60,528 bases of DNA from a virus, in the IMG/VR virus record IMGVR_UViG_3300044712_000071, positions 1 to 60,528 of that record; one strand, given 5' to 3'. Each line of letters begins with the position of its first letter. Positions within the stretch are counted from its first letter, which is position 1. The notes under the pieces were generated by a model, which worked only from the letters and a program-made list of their open reading frames with translations, was not told the origin of the DNA and did no database searches. Below are positions 1-9,800 of this stretch, piece after piece. The position numbers and the translations under genes were made by a program.

Positions 1-180
1 GGTCGTAAATTATCACCTATCGAATGCCATGATATCATGTGTAAGATTGGTGAGGTAGTTGTTGTCGGTGGTGTACGTCGATCAGCTATGATCAGCTTAG
101 GTGACCTAGGTTCTTATGACCACGCTACTGCTAAGGCAGGTGCTTGGTGGGAGAATCACGCTGAGAGAGCATTAGCTAAT
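1..180. repeat. Terminal redundancy, left copy
   Basis: These 180 bases match the last 180 bases of the window (60349-60528) with one difference: G at 109 versus A at 60457. The repeat lies inside the ribonucleotide reductase gene and both copies keep its reading frame, so it looks like the overlap of a circular assembly rather than a physical terminal repeat. The mismatch changes Gly to Ser, which suggests strain variation or a read error. Confidence 0.95.
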
Positions 181-1257
181 AACTCAGCTATCTATACACA
201 TAAGCCTTCTATCGGTGAGTTCATGAAGGAATGGTTAGATATTTACAACTCTCATTCAGGTGAGCGAGGTATTTTTAACCGTGAAGCTTCACAGAAACAA
301 GCAGCTAAGTTTGGTTTCAGAGAATACAATGTAGACTATGGTACTAATCCTTGTTCAGAAATTATTCTAAAGCCATATCAGTTCTGTAATCTATCTACTA
401 TTATCGTAGAACCAACCGACACTATCGGTGACCTATATCGTAAGGTAGAGCTAGCTACAATCATGGGTACATTCCAGTCAACATTGACTAACTTTCCTTA
501 TCTTCGTGATGTGTGGAAAACAAACACAGAACAAGAACGTTTGTTAGGTGTGTCTATGACTGGTATTCTAGATAACCCATTACTACGTGGTGAAGGGGTT
601 AACCTAGAAATGTTACTCAATGGTTTGCGAGATCGTGCCAGAGCAGTGAACAAAGAGTGGGCTGATAGGTTGGGTATCCCAGCTTCTGCAGCTATCACCT
701 GTGTAAAACCTGAGGGTACTGTGAGCCAACTTACACAGACTTCTTCTGGTATTCATGCTGGTCACGCACCATATTACATTCGTCGTGTAAGACAAGATAT
801 CAAAGACCCACTAACTCAATTCTTGATTAGCCAAGGTGTTCCTAATGAGCCTTGCTTTATGAAGCCTGATCAGACAGTTGTATTCTCTTTCCCTCAGAAG
901 TCAGAAGGATTTACTCGTAAGGATCTAACTGCATTACAGCACCTAGATATCTGGTTAGCTTATCAGAGACATTGGTGTGAGCATAAGCCTTCAGTAACTA
1001 TCTCTGTTAAAGACCATGAGTGGATGAAAGTAGGTGCATGGGTATGGGAACATTTTGATGAGTGTACTGGTATCTCATTCCTACCAGATGATGGTGGTAC
1101 ATATCAACAAGCTCCTTATGAAGACTGTGATCAATATGCTTACCATAAGATGGCTTCTGAGATGCCTGAACTTGATTGGTCTTTGTTTAAGGAAGACCGA
1201 GACAATGTGGAAGGTGCTCAAACATTAGCATGTACTGCTGGTGGTTGCGAGATTTAA
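1..1257 (+). CDS. nrdJ: Class II (adenosylcobalamin) ribonucleotide reductase, C-terminal part
   Basis: This is the 3' part of the reductase gene that begins at 59740; the frame runs from base 1 and joined to the other end gives 621 residues. The enzyme reduces ribonucleotides to deoxyribonucleotides with a cobalamin cofactor. The motif NPCSEI holds the thiyl cysteine (C321 of the joined protein) and the catalytic glutamate (E323). C332 sits 11 residues later, as in the Lactobacillus leichmannii monomeric enzyme. The tail TAGGCEI follows another cysteine, so C614 and C619 form the C-terminal CX4C pair that re-reduces the active site. It is shorter than the roughly 740-residue Lactobacillus enzyme. 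A structured RNA and a terminator follow. Confidence 0.93.
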   Translation, partial: GRKLSPIECHDIMCKIGEVVVVGGVRRSAMISLGDLGSYDHATAKAGAWWENHAERALANNSAIYTHKPSIGEFMKEWLDIYNSHSGERGIFNREASQKQAAKFGFREYNVDYGTNPCSEIILKPYQFCNLSTIIVEPTDTIGDLYRKVELATIMGTFQSTLTNFPYLRDVWKTNTEQERLLGVSMTGILDNPLLRGEGVNLEMLLNGLRDRARAVNKEWADRLGIPASAAITCVKPEGTVSQLTQTSSGIHAGHAPYYIRRVRQDIKDPLTQFLISQGVPNEPCFMKPDQTVVFSFPQKSEGFTRKDLTALQHLDIWLAYQRHWCEHKPSVTISVKDHEWMKVGAWVWEHFDECTGISFLPDDGGTYQQAPYEDCDQYAYHKMASEMPELDWSLFKEDRDNVEGAQTLACTAGGCEI

Positions 1258-1271
1258 TCCTTGTAAATCAA

Positions 1272-1347
1272 GGCGATAGTAGCTCTGCTCTAAAGGAAAA
1301 GATATGACATTCATTCTAATTCTCCTTTCGAGTGGACCACTGTCGCC
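1272..1347 (+). other. Two-helix structured RNA element downstream of reductase
   Basis: GGCGATAGT (1272-1280) pairs with ACTGTCGCC (1339-1347) as nine base pairs with one G-U. Inside it, CTCTAAAGGA (1288-1297) pairs with TCCTTTCGAG (1323-1332) with one mismatch. A small internal loop separates the helices and the apical loop is about 25 bases. The 5' arm contains the recurrent promoter-like motif. It could be an mRNA processing hairpin or part of a small RNA that ends at the terminator at 1371. It is not a tRNA, since no D or T arm can be drawn. Confidence 0.55.
1281..1298 (+). promoter_or_regulatory. Candidate phage RNA polymerase promoter, copy 1
   Basis: AGCTCTGCTCTAAAGGAA is one of six copies of an 18-base motif found at transcription-unit boundaries. 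It is oriented with the downstream plus-strand operon (1419-3350). The CTAAAGG end resembles the start-site region of T7-class promoters. A terminator lies at 1371, so transcripts from here would either be short or read through. Confidence 0.5.
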
Positions 1348-1370
1348 ACTATAAATATATATTACAGCAA

Positions 1371-1394
1371 GGGGACCTTATGGTTCCCTTTTTT
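1371..1394 (+). terminator. Rho-independent terminator after reductase
   Basis: GGGGACC and GGTTCCC form a seven-pair stem with one G-U wobble around a TTAT loop, followed directly by six T. It would end reductase transcripts, or a short RNA starting at about 1295. Confidence 0.85.
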
Positions 1395-1418
1395 ATTCTT
1401 ACCTAACTAGGAACTAAC

Positions 1419-1826
1419 ATGAACAAACCTAAACAACCTAAGTTTCCAGACAAGACTTATAATAGTAGGAAGTTTCTTAATAAACATTTAGGATTAGCTG
1501 CCATAGAATCACATATTTCTATTGATCGTATTGATGGTGGTGTAGAAGCATCGATTGATATCTCAGATTGTAATAGAAAGATATCTTTGGACTTCTATTT
1601 ATTTAATACTGAAGATAAATATGTTAAGAAAAGGCTTGATAAACTTAATCTTATTGTAGAAGAAGTAACTAAGTTTAGAGATACTTATTTAGAATTCTTA
1701 AAGGAATCTAAAGAACGTAGAGCTATTTATAATAAGTATAGGAAACAGTATGATGCTTGGAAGAAAGCTCATCCAGAAAAGATGTCTAAGAACGAAGCTA
1801 TTTTGGAGGCTCTTCAGCATGACTAG
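1419..1826 (+). CDS. Hypothetical protein, 135 aa
   Basis: First gene of a compact plus-strand operon. The product is soluble-looking and highly charged, with a Lys/Arg/Glu-rich C-terminal half (residues 85-125) likely to be helical. It has no motif I recognise. It starts 25 bases after the terminator T-run and its 3' end overlaps the next gene by eight bases, so the two are probably translated together. Confidence 0.75.
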   Translation: MNKPKQPKFPDKTYNSRKFLNKHLGLAAIESHISIDRIDGGVEASIDISDCNRKISLDFYLFNTEDKYVKKRLDKLNLIVEEVTKFRDTYLEFLKESKERRAIYNKYRKQYDAWKKAHPEKMSKNEAILEALQHD

Positions 1827-2115
1827 GACTAAACGAAAGCACCTTACCTCTGTATATGTCACATGGGCTGATGCAACAGCATCATCATCATGGATAGAAG
1901 TAGGTCAGGAAGAACAGGATGACGAACATAATACAGCTATGATACACACTATGGGATTCATTGTCAAAGAGACAGATGACCTTATAGCAGTAGCAGCAGC
2001 AGTATCTGAGGATAACATGGCTAATGCAGTAATCACTATCCCAAAGGTATGGATTAACAGTATTAAGCGTACTAAGTTATATATCGATAAACCAACAGAA
2101 AAGAAAACCAAATGA
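1819..2115 (+). CDS. Hypothetical protein, 98 aa
   Basis: The start ATG lies inside the end of the previous gene, behind a good ribosome site (TTGGAGG). The product has a basic N terminus, an acidic stretch (EEQDDEH, residues 33-39) and a hydrophobic middle that looks like mixed beta structure. I do not recognise it. The 3' end overlaps the next gene as ATGA, typical of translational coupling. Confidence 0.7.
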   Translation: MTRTKRKHLTSVYVTWADATASSSWIEVGQEEQDDEHNTAMIHTMGFIVKETDDLIAVAAAVSEDNMANAVITIPKVWINSIKRTKLYIDKPTEKKTK

Positions 2116-2294
2116 ACGTAGACTCACTATTAACCCTTGAGGGTATCGCTATTCATATTACACGTTTGAATATTGCATTAGAGAACTTCCCTGCAGATGC
2201 TACGGAAGAACAAATTAAGATGAAGGAAGATTCAGAACAACAAGTAGAATACTGGTTGGCTGTTCTCCGTAGATCAAAAGGATTATTAAAATGA
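2112..2294 (+). CDS. Small helical hypothetical protein, 60 aa
   Basis: Short acidic protein that is probably all helical. Four-base overlaps with both neighbours make it part of one coupled operon with the Dps-like gene that follows. No recognised domain. Confidence 0.7.
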   Translation: MNVDSLLTLEGIAIHITRLNIALENFPADATEEQIKMKEDSEQQVEYWLAVLRRSKGLLK

Positions 2295-2710
2295 ACAACA
2301 AACAATTAATTCAATTATTCGCAGATAATTTTGCGGTATATACTAAAGCACATGGTTACCATTTCAATGTAACTGGTCCTGATTTCTTTCAATACCATAA
2401 ATTATTTGGTGAGATTTATGATTATTTATATGATCAACATGATGTTCTCGGAGAACTCATTCGCCAATTAGGAGATAAAGTTCCTACAGGTTTAGATGAT
2501 ATTTGTGCATTAACTGTTATGGACTGTAAAGTACCTGTAACAGGAGCTTCTAATAAAATGATTTCCGACTTATGTGATGATTTAGAATCTCTTTCTAAAG
2601 CAACTGAGGCACTATGTAAGTCATGTAACAATGCTGCTGTAGAAACAGTATTAGGTGACTATGTAGTTGGTATTAATAAATTCTGTTGGTTCTTACGTTC
2701 AAGCATATGA
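2291..2710 (+). CDS. Dps/ferritin-like protein
   Basis: 139-residue protein of the Dps-ferritin helical bundle type. Its first half carries H24, H36, D51 and E55 at the spacing of the E. coli Dps ferroxidase residues H51, H63, D78 and E82. The fourth ligand position (Dps D67) is G40 here, with E41 next to it. Dps proteins oxidise iron and protect DNA in starved or oxidised cells, so a phage copy may protect replicating DNA or buffer iron and peroxide; that role is inferred. The cysteine-rich C-terminal half (several Cys at residues 75-133) is unusual for Dps. The gene overlaps the downstream glutaredoxin by four bases, which links it to redox control. Confidence 0.7.
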   Translation: MNNKQLIQLFADNFAVYTKAHGYHFNVTGPDFFQYHKLFGEIYDYLYDQHDVLGELIRQLGDKVPTGLDDICALTVMDCKVPVTGASNKMISDLCDDLESLSKATEALCKSCNNAAVETVLGDYVVGINKFCWFLRSSI

Positions 2711-2958
2711 TAACAGTATACGGTGGAAGTAATTGTTCTGCTTGTGAAGGTGTTAAATCAGCTTTAAACGCAGACAAAATTGATTATGAATATATCGATG
2801 TGTTCGATGCGGATATTTCTCAGGAACACAAAGATACTTTCTTTGGTGAACATAACTTTAGGTCGATTCCACAGATATTTGTTGATGGTGAATACATAGG
2901 TAATGCTACGGCAGTACCTGATATCCTTGCTAAAAAGAGAGGAGCTATCAATGAGTAA
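2707..2958 (+). CDS. Glutaredoxin
   Basis: 83-residue thioredoxin-fold protein. It starts MITVYGGSNCSACEG with the redox motif CSAC (C10, C13). It also has the cis-proline stretch SIPQIFVDG and the GEYIGNATAV glutathione-site region. The start overlaps the preceding stop as ATGA. Its likely job is to supply electrons to the phage ribonucleotide reductase encoded just upstream, which ends with a matching cysteine pair; that partnership is inferred from context. Confidence 0.9.
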   Translation: MITVYGGSNCSACEGVKSALNADKIDYEYIDVFDADISQEHKDTFFGEHNFRSIPQIFVDGEYIGNATAVPDILAKKRGAINE

Positions 2959-3076
2959 TCCTACTGGGGGTAAAGGCAGTAAGCCTAGACCTATCCCCAA
3001 CCCTGAACAATTCAGAAGTAATTGGGATCAGGTATTTAAAAAGAAAGAAGAAAAGAATGGAACAGAAAAGCTATAA
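2951..3076 (+). CDS. Small conserved-type phage protein, 41 aa
   Basis: The ORF begins MSNPTGGKGSKPRPIPNPEQ, a Gly/Lys/Pro-rich start followed by FRSNWDQVF. Such short proteins are frequent in T7-like phages, but I know of no function. It overlaps the end of the glutaredoxin gene (ATGAGTAA) and the start of the next gene, so it fits the coupled operon. Confidence 0.7.
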   Translation: MSNPTGGKGSKPRPIPNPEQFRSNWDQVFKKKEEKNGTEKL

Positions 3077-3350
3077 TATACAGGCATTGCGTGGTCATGA
3101 TTACAGTGACCAACAATTCCAACAAGACATGGCTGATGCAGGATTAAATATTCCTGATAATATGCTATATAAACCAGAGTTAAATGATTTTGTTTTACAA
3201 GCTATGTATGAACAGAACATTGATGGTTTACAAACACAAGTTAACCCAAGAACAGGTGTTAATTATACAGCTAAAGAAGCCACAGAAGAAGCAAGACAAT
3301 TAAGAAAGCAAGCATCATCTCATGTAGATACTTTGATGCAACTTAAATAA
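3057..3350 (+). CDS. Hypothetical protein, 97 aa
   Basis: Last gene of the plus-strand operon. The product is Gln-, Asn- and Ala-rich, predicted helical, with no recognised domain. It overlaps the previous gene by 20 bases and is followed within ten bases by the terminator that closes the operon. Confidence 0.75.
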   Translation: MEQKSYNIQALRGHDYSDQQFQQDMADAGLNIPDNMLYKPELNDFVLQAMYEQNIDGLQTQVNPRTGVNYTAKEATEEARQLRKQASSHVDTLMQLK

Positions 3351-3359
3351 ATAAATAAA

Positions 3360-3390
3360 AAACCCCTTAGGATTTTATCCTAGGGGGTTT
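3360..3390. terminator. Bidirectional terminator between convergent units
   Basis: A 13-base arm ending in CCTTAGGA (3360-3372) pairs with TCCTAGGGGGTTT (3378-3390), with A-runs before and T-runs after. It can therefore stop transcripts from both sides. It separates the rightward Dps operon from the end of the leftward virion gene block. Confidence 0.9.
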
Positions 3391-3402
3391 AAAATTTACT
3401 AC

Positions 3403-6400
3403 TTAGTTCATAAAGTAAATTCGATCTTCTGAAGCTAACTTCTGAACAGAAGCCATAGCAGCTTTCTTTTTCTTAAGTCCTTCATCAATCCATTTTTCTT
3501 TTTTGCTTCTAGCGTTTTTCTCTACAGCTCTTCCCATGATTTCTTTGTATAAGATATAATCTTTAACGAGCATTCCAATTTGTTTTCCAGTTAACTGACC
3601 AACAAAGTTTTCTTGGTTGTCTCTATCTTCTACATACTCATATCCATGTTCTTCTACTGATTTCATAAACATCTTTTCTCTTGGAGAAAGATCCTTAGCA
3701 TCTTTTTCTTTTAAGAATTTATATTCACGATCAATATTAGAGAATACACCATAGTACTTTCCATTTTTAGGAATCATTACTGTACCTAATTGCTCAACTT
3801 CTTTTATACCTGCAATAAGCTTTTGGCTAAAGTCTTCCCAGATAGGAGTTTGAATATCCCAGTTAAGAACCTTAGGTGCAGCTTTATTATTAGCGTAATA
3901 CATAAATTGAGCTAGACTTTGTGAGTCAAGAATGAAGTTGTCAAACACAGGTTGAACAAACAACATATCGGTTGCTTTTGCTTTGCTACCATTTACAGCA
4001 AGCATAGTATCAATAAGAACCATTGACTCTCTATATTGACCAAACAAAGGACCAATTTGATTTGCAGCAGCTGAACCTAAATCAGGGTTGTAATCTTCTT
4101 CGTAATACTGCCCTGTTTCTTTATTAAATTTCTTAATAGCTTTTTGTTCTGCTTTTGCTAATGGATCAAATAATGTTCTAGTTAAGTTAATCTTTTTGGT
4201 ATCACCAGTTGGATTAGAAACTAAGACAGAATCACCTGTTGGCATAAACATAGAGCCACCTAAAGGAATTGTTTCATTAAACATACCTTTAAATGAGAAC
4301 ATACTACCAACCATTTGCAATGATCGAACCATATCTTTAGGTAAAGCATATTGGAAACTATCAGTAACCTCTGTTAAACCAGCATAATAAAGCTTATTAA
4401 CTAGCTCTGCTAAAGGTTCAAGCGTATTAGGTAAGCCTGTTACCAAAGCAAGTTCTTCAGCAAACTCAGGATTCTTTAACAAGAATTTACGAGCATCATC
4501 TACGTGATATTGAGCTGCCTTACCATAATCGGTTGTTAACAAAACTGATTTAGCGTAAGACTTAGTAAAGTTTTTATCTTCTTTATATTTACTAAATAAG
4601 TTCTTAACAGAATTAATTACTTCAGGTTTAGAACTATTAAATACTTTGTTAACTGCTTTATCAATTGTAGCTTGAACAAAGAACGATCTAGGATTTCCAA
4701 AAGGTTGAGTTGAAGTTAATTCATTCTCAGTGTAATTCCAGATTAATCCAACTCGTTCTAATATGTTTAAGTTACCAACATCCATAGCAAGGAAAGCTCT
4801 TCCCGCAGAATTCATATCAATTGCAGTAGTTACAAATGGAGTAAACGCAGTTCCATTTTGTTTTGCCTGTAAATAATTATAGGCATCAATGTAACCTTGT
4901 AACTTGTAACCAAAGTTTTCTCTGTCAAATTCTGGGTCAGTAATTAACTTTTTAATTACCGCTTGAAGTTCTTGAGGTAATTGATTAACATCAAAAGCTC
5001 CTTTGCTAGTCCCTGCAAATTCAGCTACTGCTAACTTACCTTCGTCAGAAATCATTCTTGTTATTGCAATTAATTTCTTTCCGATATCAGCATACTGTTC
5101 CATCTTTTCAGGAGTTACTGAAGCAAATAAACTTAGAACCGTCTTATCATCAGTATCTGGCGACATAACATGACCAATAGTTAAAAGGAAATTCATTTCA
5201 GCTGCTTTGCCTTGAGCCTTCTTATCCCAATTACCTTGAGCAATTGAAGACCAAAAAGCTTTTGCCTCAGATAAAGAAACACCTACAAAAGGTTCTGCTT
5301 TAACTTGAATAGGAGTAGGTGTACCTACATAAACAGCTCGTTGAGTTTTACTACGTTGCATATTAGCATCAGTAGAGTCATCATACAAGCGATGAGTTGA
5401 ATTATCTTCAAAGTATTGTGAATACCTAGGATTACCTTCTAAGAAATTACCAGCTAAGTAATTTAAATCTCTATCTAAATCTGCTAAAGCAATCTTAGCT
5501 TCTTTATCTTGCTTACCATCTAAATTAAATAAGCGAGCAGCCCCTGTTTTCTTTGCTGTCTTTTCATCTAAAGCAATACCTGCTTCTAGTTCTTGTCTAG
5601 CTAACTTAGCTAACAAACCAACAATAGTGAACTTAGCAGTAGGAATTTGTTTAGCAATTGAACCAGCAATAACTTTAGCTTGAGTAATAGCTTCAGGTGT
5701 TTGGTATTTATCTTTAGCAATTGTTTGCTTGATCTTATCACCACGTCTAATTTGCGACATTACACCTTGGTAATCCCCTGTACTTGTTACAGGAAATATT
5801 TGAGAACGACCACCTGAACCTTCAGAAAGTTTATTAACTAAACCACGAGAGTTCCAAGCTACTTCAGTACCATAAGGAGTAAGCCTAATTGCTTTTTGAC
5901 CTGTTGCCGTTACTACTTCTTGCATTAACCCAGAATCAATAGCTGCATTCAAAGCAGTTTGTCCTGCTGCCTCGTAACTTGTTACAACATCTTCATCTTG
6001 AGGTGTTATATTTGATATTGCTTTAGCAGCTTTAGCTCGCTCTCCTAAGGCTTTACCTAAGAATTGAGCGGCTTGCTCAGGAGTAACTTCCTTACGCATT
6101 TCTCTAATAGTATCAGGATCTTTATCAGTATTATCCACACCAAACAATTCTTCAATATCCATCTCGGAAGAAAGAACATCTGATTTAATTGTTGTTGCAG
6201 GTAGCATTTGACTAAAAGATAATACAGCTGTAGTAAGAGCATTAGCTGCTTGAACTTTATTTTCTAATCCTAAACTATTTTGAATATAGTTTAAACCAGT
6301 TGTTCCTACAGGTAAAGGTTTCCCAGGAGTTAATTCATAACCAATACTTTGTTTAGTTGCTGAATTAATTAAATCCCCTCTTGTCTTCCAAACAGTTCCT

Positions 6401-6807
6401 TCTTCAGTTGCTTTAATAGCATCGCCAAATACCCCTTTTAACTCTTCTCTGGTTTCAAAATCAATATTACCATAATTAGCACGTTGTTGTTGCTTAATTA
6501 GTTCTTGACCTTGAAGCTCAGGGGTTAATTCTACTTGGGGGATATTAGCAAGAGTAGGGTCTTCTATATTTTCAGAAGTAAATTGAAACTGTTGAGGCTC
6601 TGGTGCTGAAGCTCTTTGCATAGGTACTTCAGGAACTGCTTGTGTAGCAGCTCCACCAAAGTATTCTTGTTCAGCAGCAGAAATCTCTGGTACAACAGGT
6701 TGTAGGGTAGGTTGTGGTACTTGTTTTGCTAATCTCTCTGAAGGAGTTTCTACTTGAACTCCTTGTTGAGGGACTGCAACATTAGTATTAATAGTAATAC
6801 CAGCCAT
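3403..6807 (-). CDS. Internal virion (ejection) protein, 1134 aa
   Basis: The last gene of the leftward structural block encodes a very large hydrophilic protein. Its first 110 residues are Pro/Gln-rich (repeated PQ, PEV and QPT stretches) and the rest is mostly helical. Size and place, after a 1261-residue partner with which it shares a TAATG junction, match the big ejection proteins of T7-like phages (gp15/gp16 positions). Those leave the head with the DNA and form a channel across the cell wall. I see no enzyme motif. The function is inferred from size, order and composition only. Confidence 0.65.
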   Translation of the reverse strand: MAGITINTNVAVPQQGVQVETPSERLAKQVPQPTLQPVVPEISAAEQEYFGGAATQAVPEVPMQRASAPEPQQFQFTSENIEDPTLANIPQVELTPELQGQELIKQQQRANYGNIDFETREELKGVFGDAIKATEEGTVWKTRGDLINSATKQSIGYELTPGKPLPVGTTGLNYIQNSLGLENKVQAANALTTAVLSFSQMLPATTIKSDVLSSEMDIEELFGVDNTDKDPDTIREMRKEVTPEQAAQFLGKALGERAKAAKAISNITPQDEDVVTSYEAAGQTALNAAIDSGLMQEVVTATGQKAIRLTPYGTEVAWNSRGLVNKLSEGSGGRSQIFPVTSTGDYQGVMSQIRRGDKIKQTIAKDKYQTPEAITQAKVIAGSIAKQIPTAKFTIVGLLAKLARQELEAGIALDEKTAKKTGAARLFNLDGKQDKEAKIALADLDRDLNYLAGNFLEGNPRYSQYFEDNSTHRLYDDSTDANMQRSKTQRAVYVGTPTPIQVKAEPFVGVSLSEAKAFWSSIAQGNWDKKAQGKAAEMNFLLTIGHVMSPDTDDKTVLSLFASVTPEKMEQYADIGKKLIAITRMISDEGKLAVAEFAGTSKGAFDVNQLPQELQAVIKKLITDPEFDRENFGYKLQGYIDAYNYLQAKQNGTAFTPFVTTAIDMNSAGRAFLAMDVGNLNILERVGLIWNYTENELTSTQPFGNPRSFFVQATIDKAVNKVFNSSKPEVINSVKNLFSKYKEDKNFTKSYAKSVLLTTDYGKAAQYHVDDARKFLLKNPEFAEELALVTGLPNTLEPLAELVNKLYYAGLTEVTDSFQYALPKDMVRSLQMVGSMFSFKGMFNETIPLGGSMFMPTGDSVLVSNPTGDTKKINLTRTLFDPLAKAEQKAIKKFNKETGQYYEEDYNPDLGSAAANQIGPLFGQYRESMVLIDTMLAVNGSKAKATDMLFVQPVFDNFILDSQSLAQFMYYANNKAAPKVLNWDIQTPIWEDFSQKLIAGIKEVEQLGTVMIPKNGKYYGVFSNIDREYKFLKEKDAKDLSPREKMFMKSVEEHGYEYVEDRDNQENFVGQLTGKQIGMLVKDYILYKEIMGRAVEKNARSKKEKWIDEGLKKKKAAMASVQKLASEDRIYFMN

Positions 6808-9800
6808 TATTGACCTCCAAATTCATTTTGCAAATAATCACCTAATTGATTGATAGGACCAATGATAGGTGCAACACCTGCTACCTTCTTAATTGGTTTA
6901 GTACCTTCATCACTAAATACTGCATTAGCAGCCTTAGCAACCTTAGCTCCAAATGATAATGTTGGAGATTCTCCTTCAAGAATATTATATAACTTCTCTG
7001 CAGGATTAGTTGCTTTCTTTTCTACTAACGGATTAACAAAGTTAATAACTCTTTCTCCTGTTCCTGTTAAACCAGTAGCACCGATAAATCGTTGCATTAG
7101 CTTAGCATCGTCTCCTTTGAGCCATTCAGGAGGAGTCTCACCGTATTTAATCATATCTTTAATTGTTATAGCTAGCATTGTTAACGCAAGCATAGAAGCA
7201 ATAGTTAACATAGCATTCCTTTGATCAGCAGAACCTTTCTTCATTAAGTCTCCGTAGAGTCTTGGAAGAATATTAGCAGTAAATGTTGAGATATAACCTT
7301 GGAACATAGTAAACATTCTCAAATAAGGGTCACTATAGAACTTAGGTCTGTTCAAACTATTAGGATGAACAACAGCTTCATTAATGAAGTTGTATACTCC
7401 TCTTTCCATTGCTTGATTGTAAACCTGTTGATCAACAGCAGGATCATTCATAACAAACGGATCAACACCAACACGAACTAAATGTTCATAAGCATCTTGC
7501 TCTTGCTGAGTAAGCTTATTAAAGTCAGTTGCTTGTAATGTCTGTAACCAATTGTTAATTGCATCAGCACCAATAGCTAAACGAGCGTATCGTGTAGCAT
7601 TAGTATAGCCTTGCAAACCAATTAACTTAAAGAAACCATTAGTCCATTGCTGGAAATAACCTGATTGAACGTCATATCTAGTTGCAGCATTAGTATCACC
7701 TGTAGCAAAACCTAGGCTTGATAATGCTTGACGACTAGTAAGTCCTTGATTACGTTCTCTTGAACCAATCTCTTTAAGAATTACACCCATTTCTTCAGCT
7801 GTATTACTAAGTAATCGCTTATAAGCTTTCAATGCTTGCTTAGTATTTAAACCACGCATCATTTGAGCAGCCTCAGGTAGCGAACTAATTGTAGCTAATG
7901 GTAATGAAGCTAATGTTGAAAAGAAAGTAATAGTATCAATTACACCATTAACAAGCGGACTTTGTATCTGCTTATATTTTCCTTCTCTCATAGATAAGAA
8001 ATCTTTAATTTCTTTAGCCATGAATGAAGCTTCTGCTTCTGTTATTTCATTTTCTCTTACTGCAGATTCTAGTAGGTAAGCTAGATTAATACCATCTTTA
8101 CCAATAACATTATTGTTAACATGCAATACACCGCCTTTGTGAGCTAGTGCTTCCATGTTATCAAAGATATTACCAGAAAAATATTTATCTAATAAACCTT
8201 TAGAGTTAGCATCATGAAGATTTTGGGTAAGCTGTTGCTTAGAACCTTTAGCAGGGTTCATACCCAAGATATCTTCAATAGAATCTTCTGCAGTTAAAGT
8301 GTTTTGGTTATTCATTAGTGATGAGTACATCTCTAATGCTTGTTTGTCGGTTAGTCCTAGTGCTGATTTAACATCACGAATAAATGCTTCTCTATTACGA
8401 GCAATAAACATTTTATTTAAAGGACGATTACCAACAACATCATCAACTGTTTTTGTTAGGTTAGTTTTACGATTAAAAGCACTAATAGTATTATCAATCC
8501 TATTAGCGGCTTCTACAATACTATCTTTATATTTTAGTACATCAGCACCTAACTTTGATGTGTCTATGTTCTGGCTTGCACCAGTCATATCAGAGTCGCC
8601 TTTGTTTTTCTTATATCTTGATAGCTCTTTAATATATTCAATTACATCTTTACGATATAATATAGAAGAAATCTCTGATAGCTTTAATCCACCAAAAGAA
8701 TCTTGTAAGTCTTTAAGATTACCTAAGTTACTGCGAATACCACCAGCAGCTAACTCTTGTTCAGCAAATAAATCTCCACCATTAACAGCATGGTTAGCAC
8801 CTAGTATTGTAGCTAAGGCAGCTGAGAATTTACCTCTATATCCTCGGTCACCAATAATAGTGTTAGAAAATTTACCAAACAAAGATTGTAATCCTTTGTC
8901 ATTGTACCAATTCTTTAATGTACCGATAACACCAGCAGTAGTTCTCTTAGATTCTTCAGGTTCAGCTCGTTTATTTAAATCAACATTAATTCCTACTGGT
9001 GTAGTAGTTAATGCTTCATTAACAATATCACTTGCATTAAGAACAAAGCCTTCTTTGTTACGCATTTCTTCTCTGAACTTTAAATCATTTGGTTTGTTAG
9101 TATTTTCAAAACCAACAAAGGTATTTGCTACTGCTTTACCAGCACCTGCAATACCGCCACCAAGTAATCCACCACCAAATCCAGCGTTCATTAAACGATT
9201 CTTTAATTCGTTTGGATCTTTAATCTCACCAAGGTTAGAACCAAGATACTGAGTAAACTCTTGACCTACTTCAGTAACAGCTTCTGAGGCAGCACCGCCA
9301 GCGCCTGCTTTAACAACATCCATTAATTGCTTAGTAGTCTTTCTAGCTTCAGCAATAATAGCTTGTTCAGCAGCTTCTACAGTCATTCCTTTTTTAACTA
9401 ATTCTTTTACAGCAGCATCACGAGTAGCTTTAACTGATAAGCTTCCTGCAATACCTTTAATACCTAGTGCATCTAATGTTGCAGAAGTAATACCTGCACC
9501 TAAAGCCCATGAAGCACTTTTCTGTCCTTCTGGTTGATCATTCCAAATCTGACCAGTATAAATAGCTGCTGGAACAGATAATGATGCACCAAAAGTAGCA
9601 GGAGCTGCTAATGTAGCTACAATAGATGTAACCATTTGAGGAGCAGATGATGCTGCTGTTGCTACTGCATAATCAAATAACTTACCAAAGCTATCTAATT
9701 TCCATTTACCAGTCTTCATATCAAACGCTTCAGCGTTATTTAAGAAAGGTAAATCATTTAATTCATTTTGTAATCTTCTGCGATTAGCATCAGACCATTC

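Noticed and set aside
1-180. Physical direct terminal repeat of the virion DNA
   Set aside because: The repeat lies inside the reductase gene and only reflects where the circle was cut; no boundary signal is visible.
1272-1347. tRNA-like cloverleaf with GGCGATA/TGTCGCC acceptor and TTCGAGT loop
   Set aside because: The acceptor pairs but no proper T stem, D arm or anticodon stem can be drawn; the same bases form a much better two-helix hairpin.
8299-9252. 317-codon open frame antisense to the large ejection protein
   Set aside because: Product is Ser/Leu-rich without a domain and lies wholly opposite a real gene; shadow of its codon bias.
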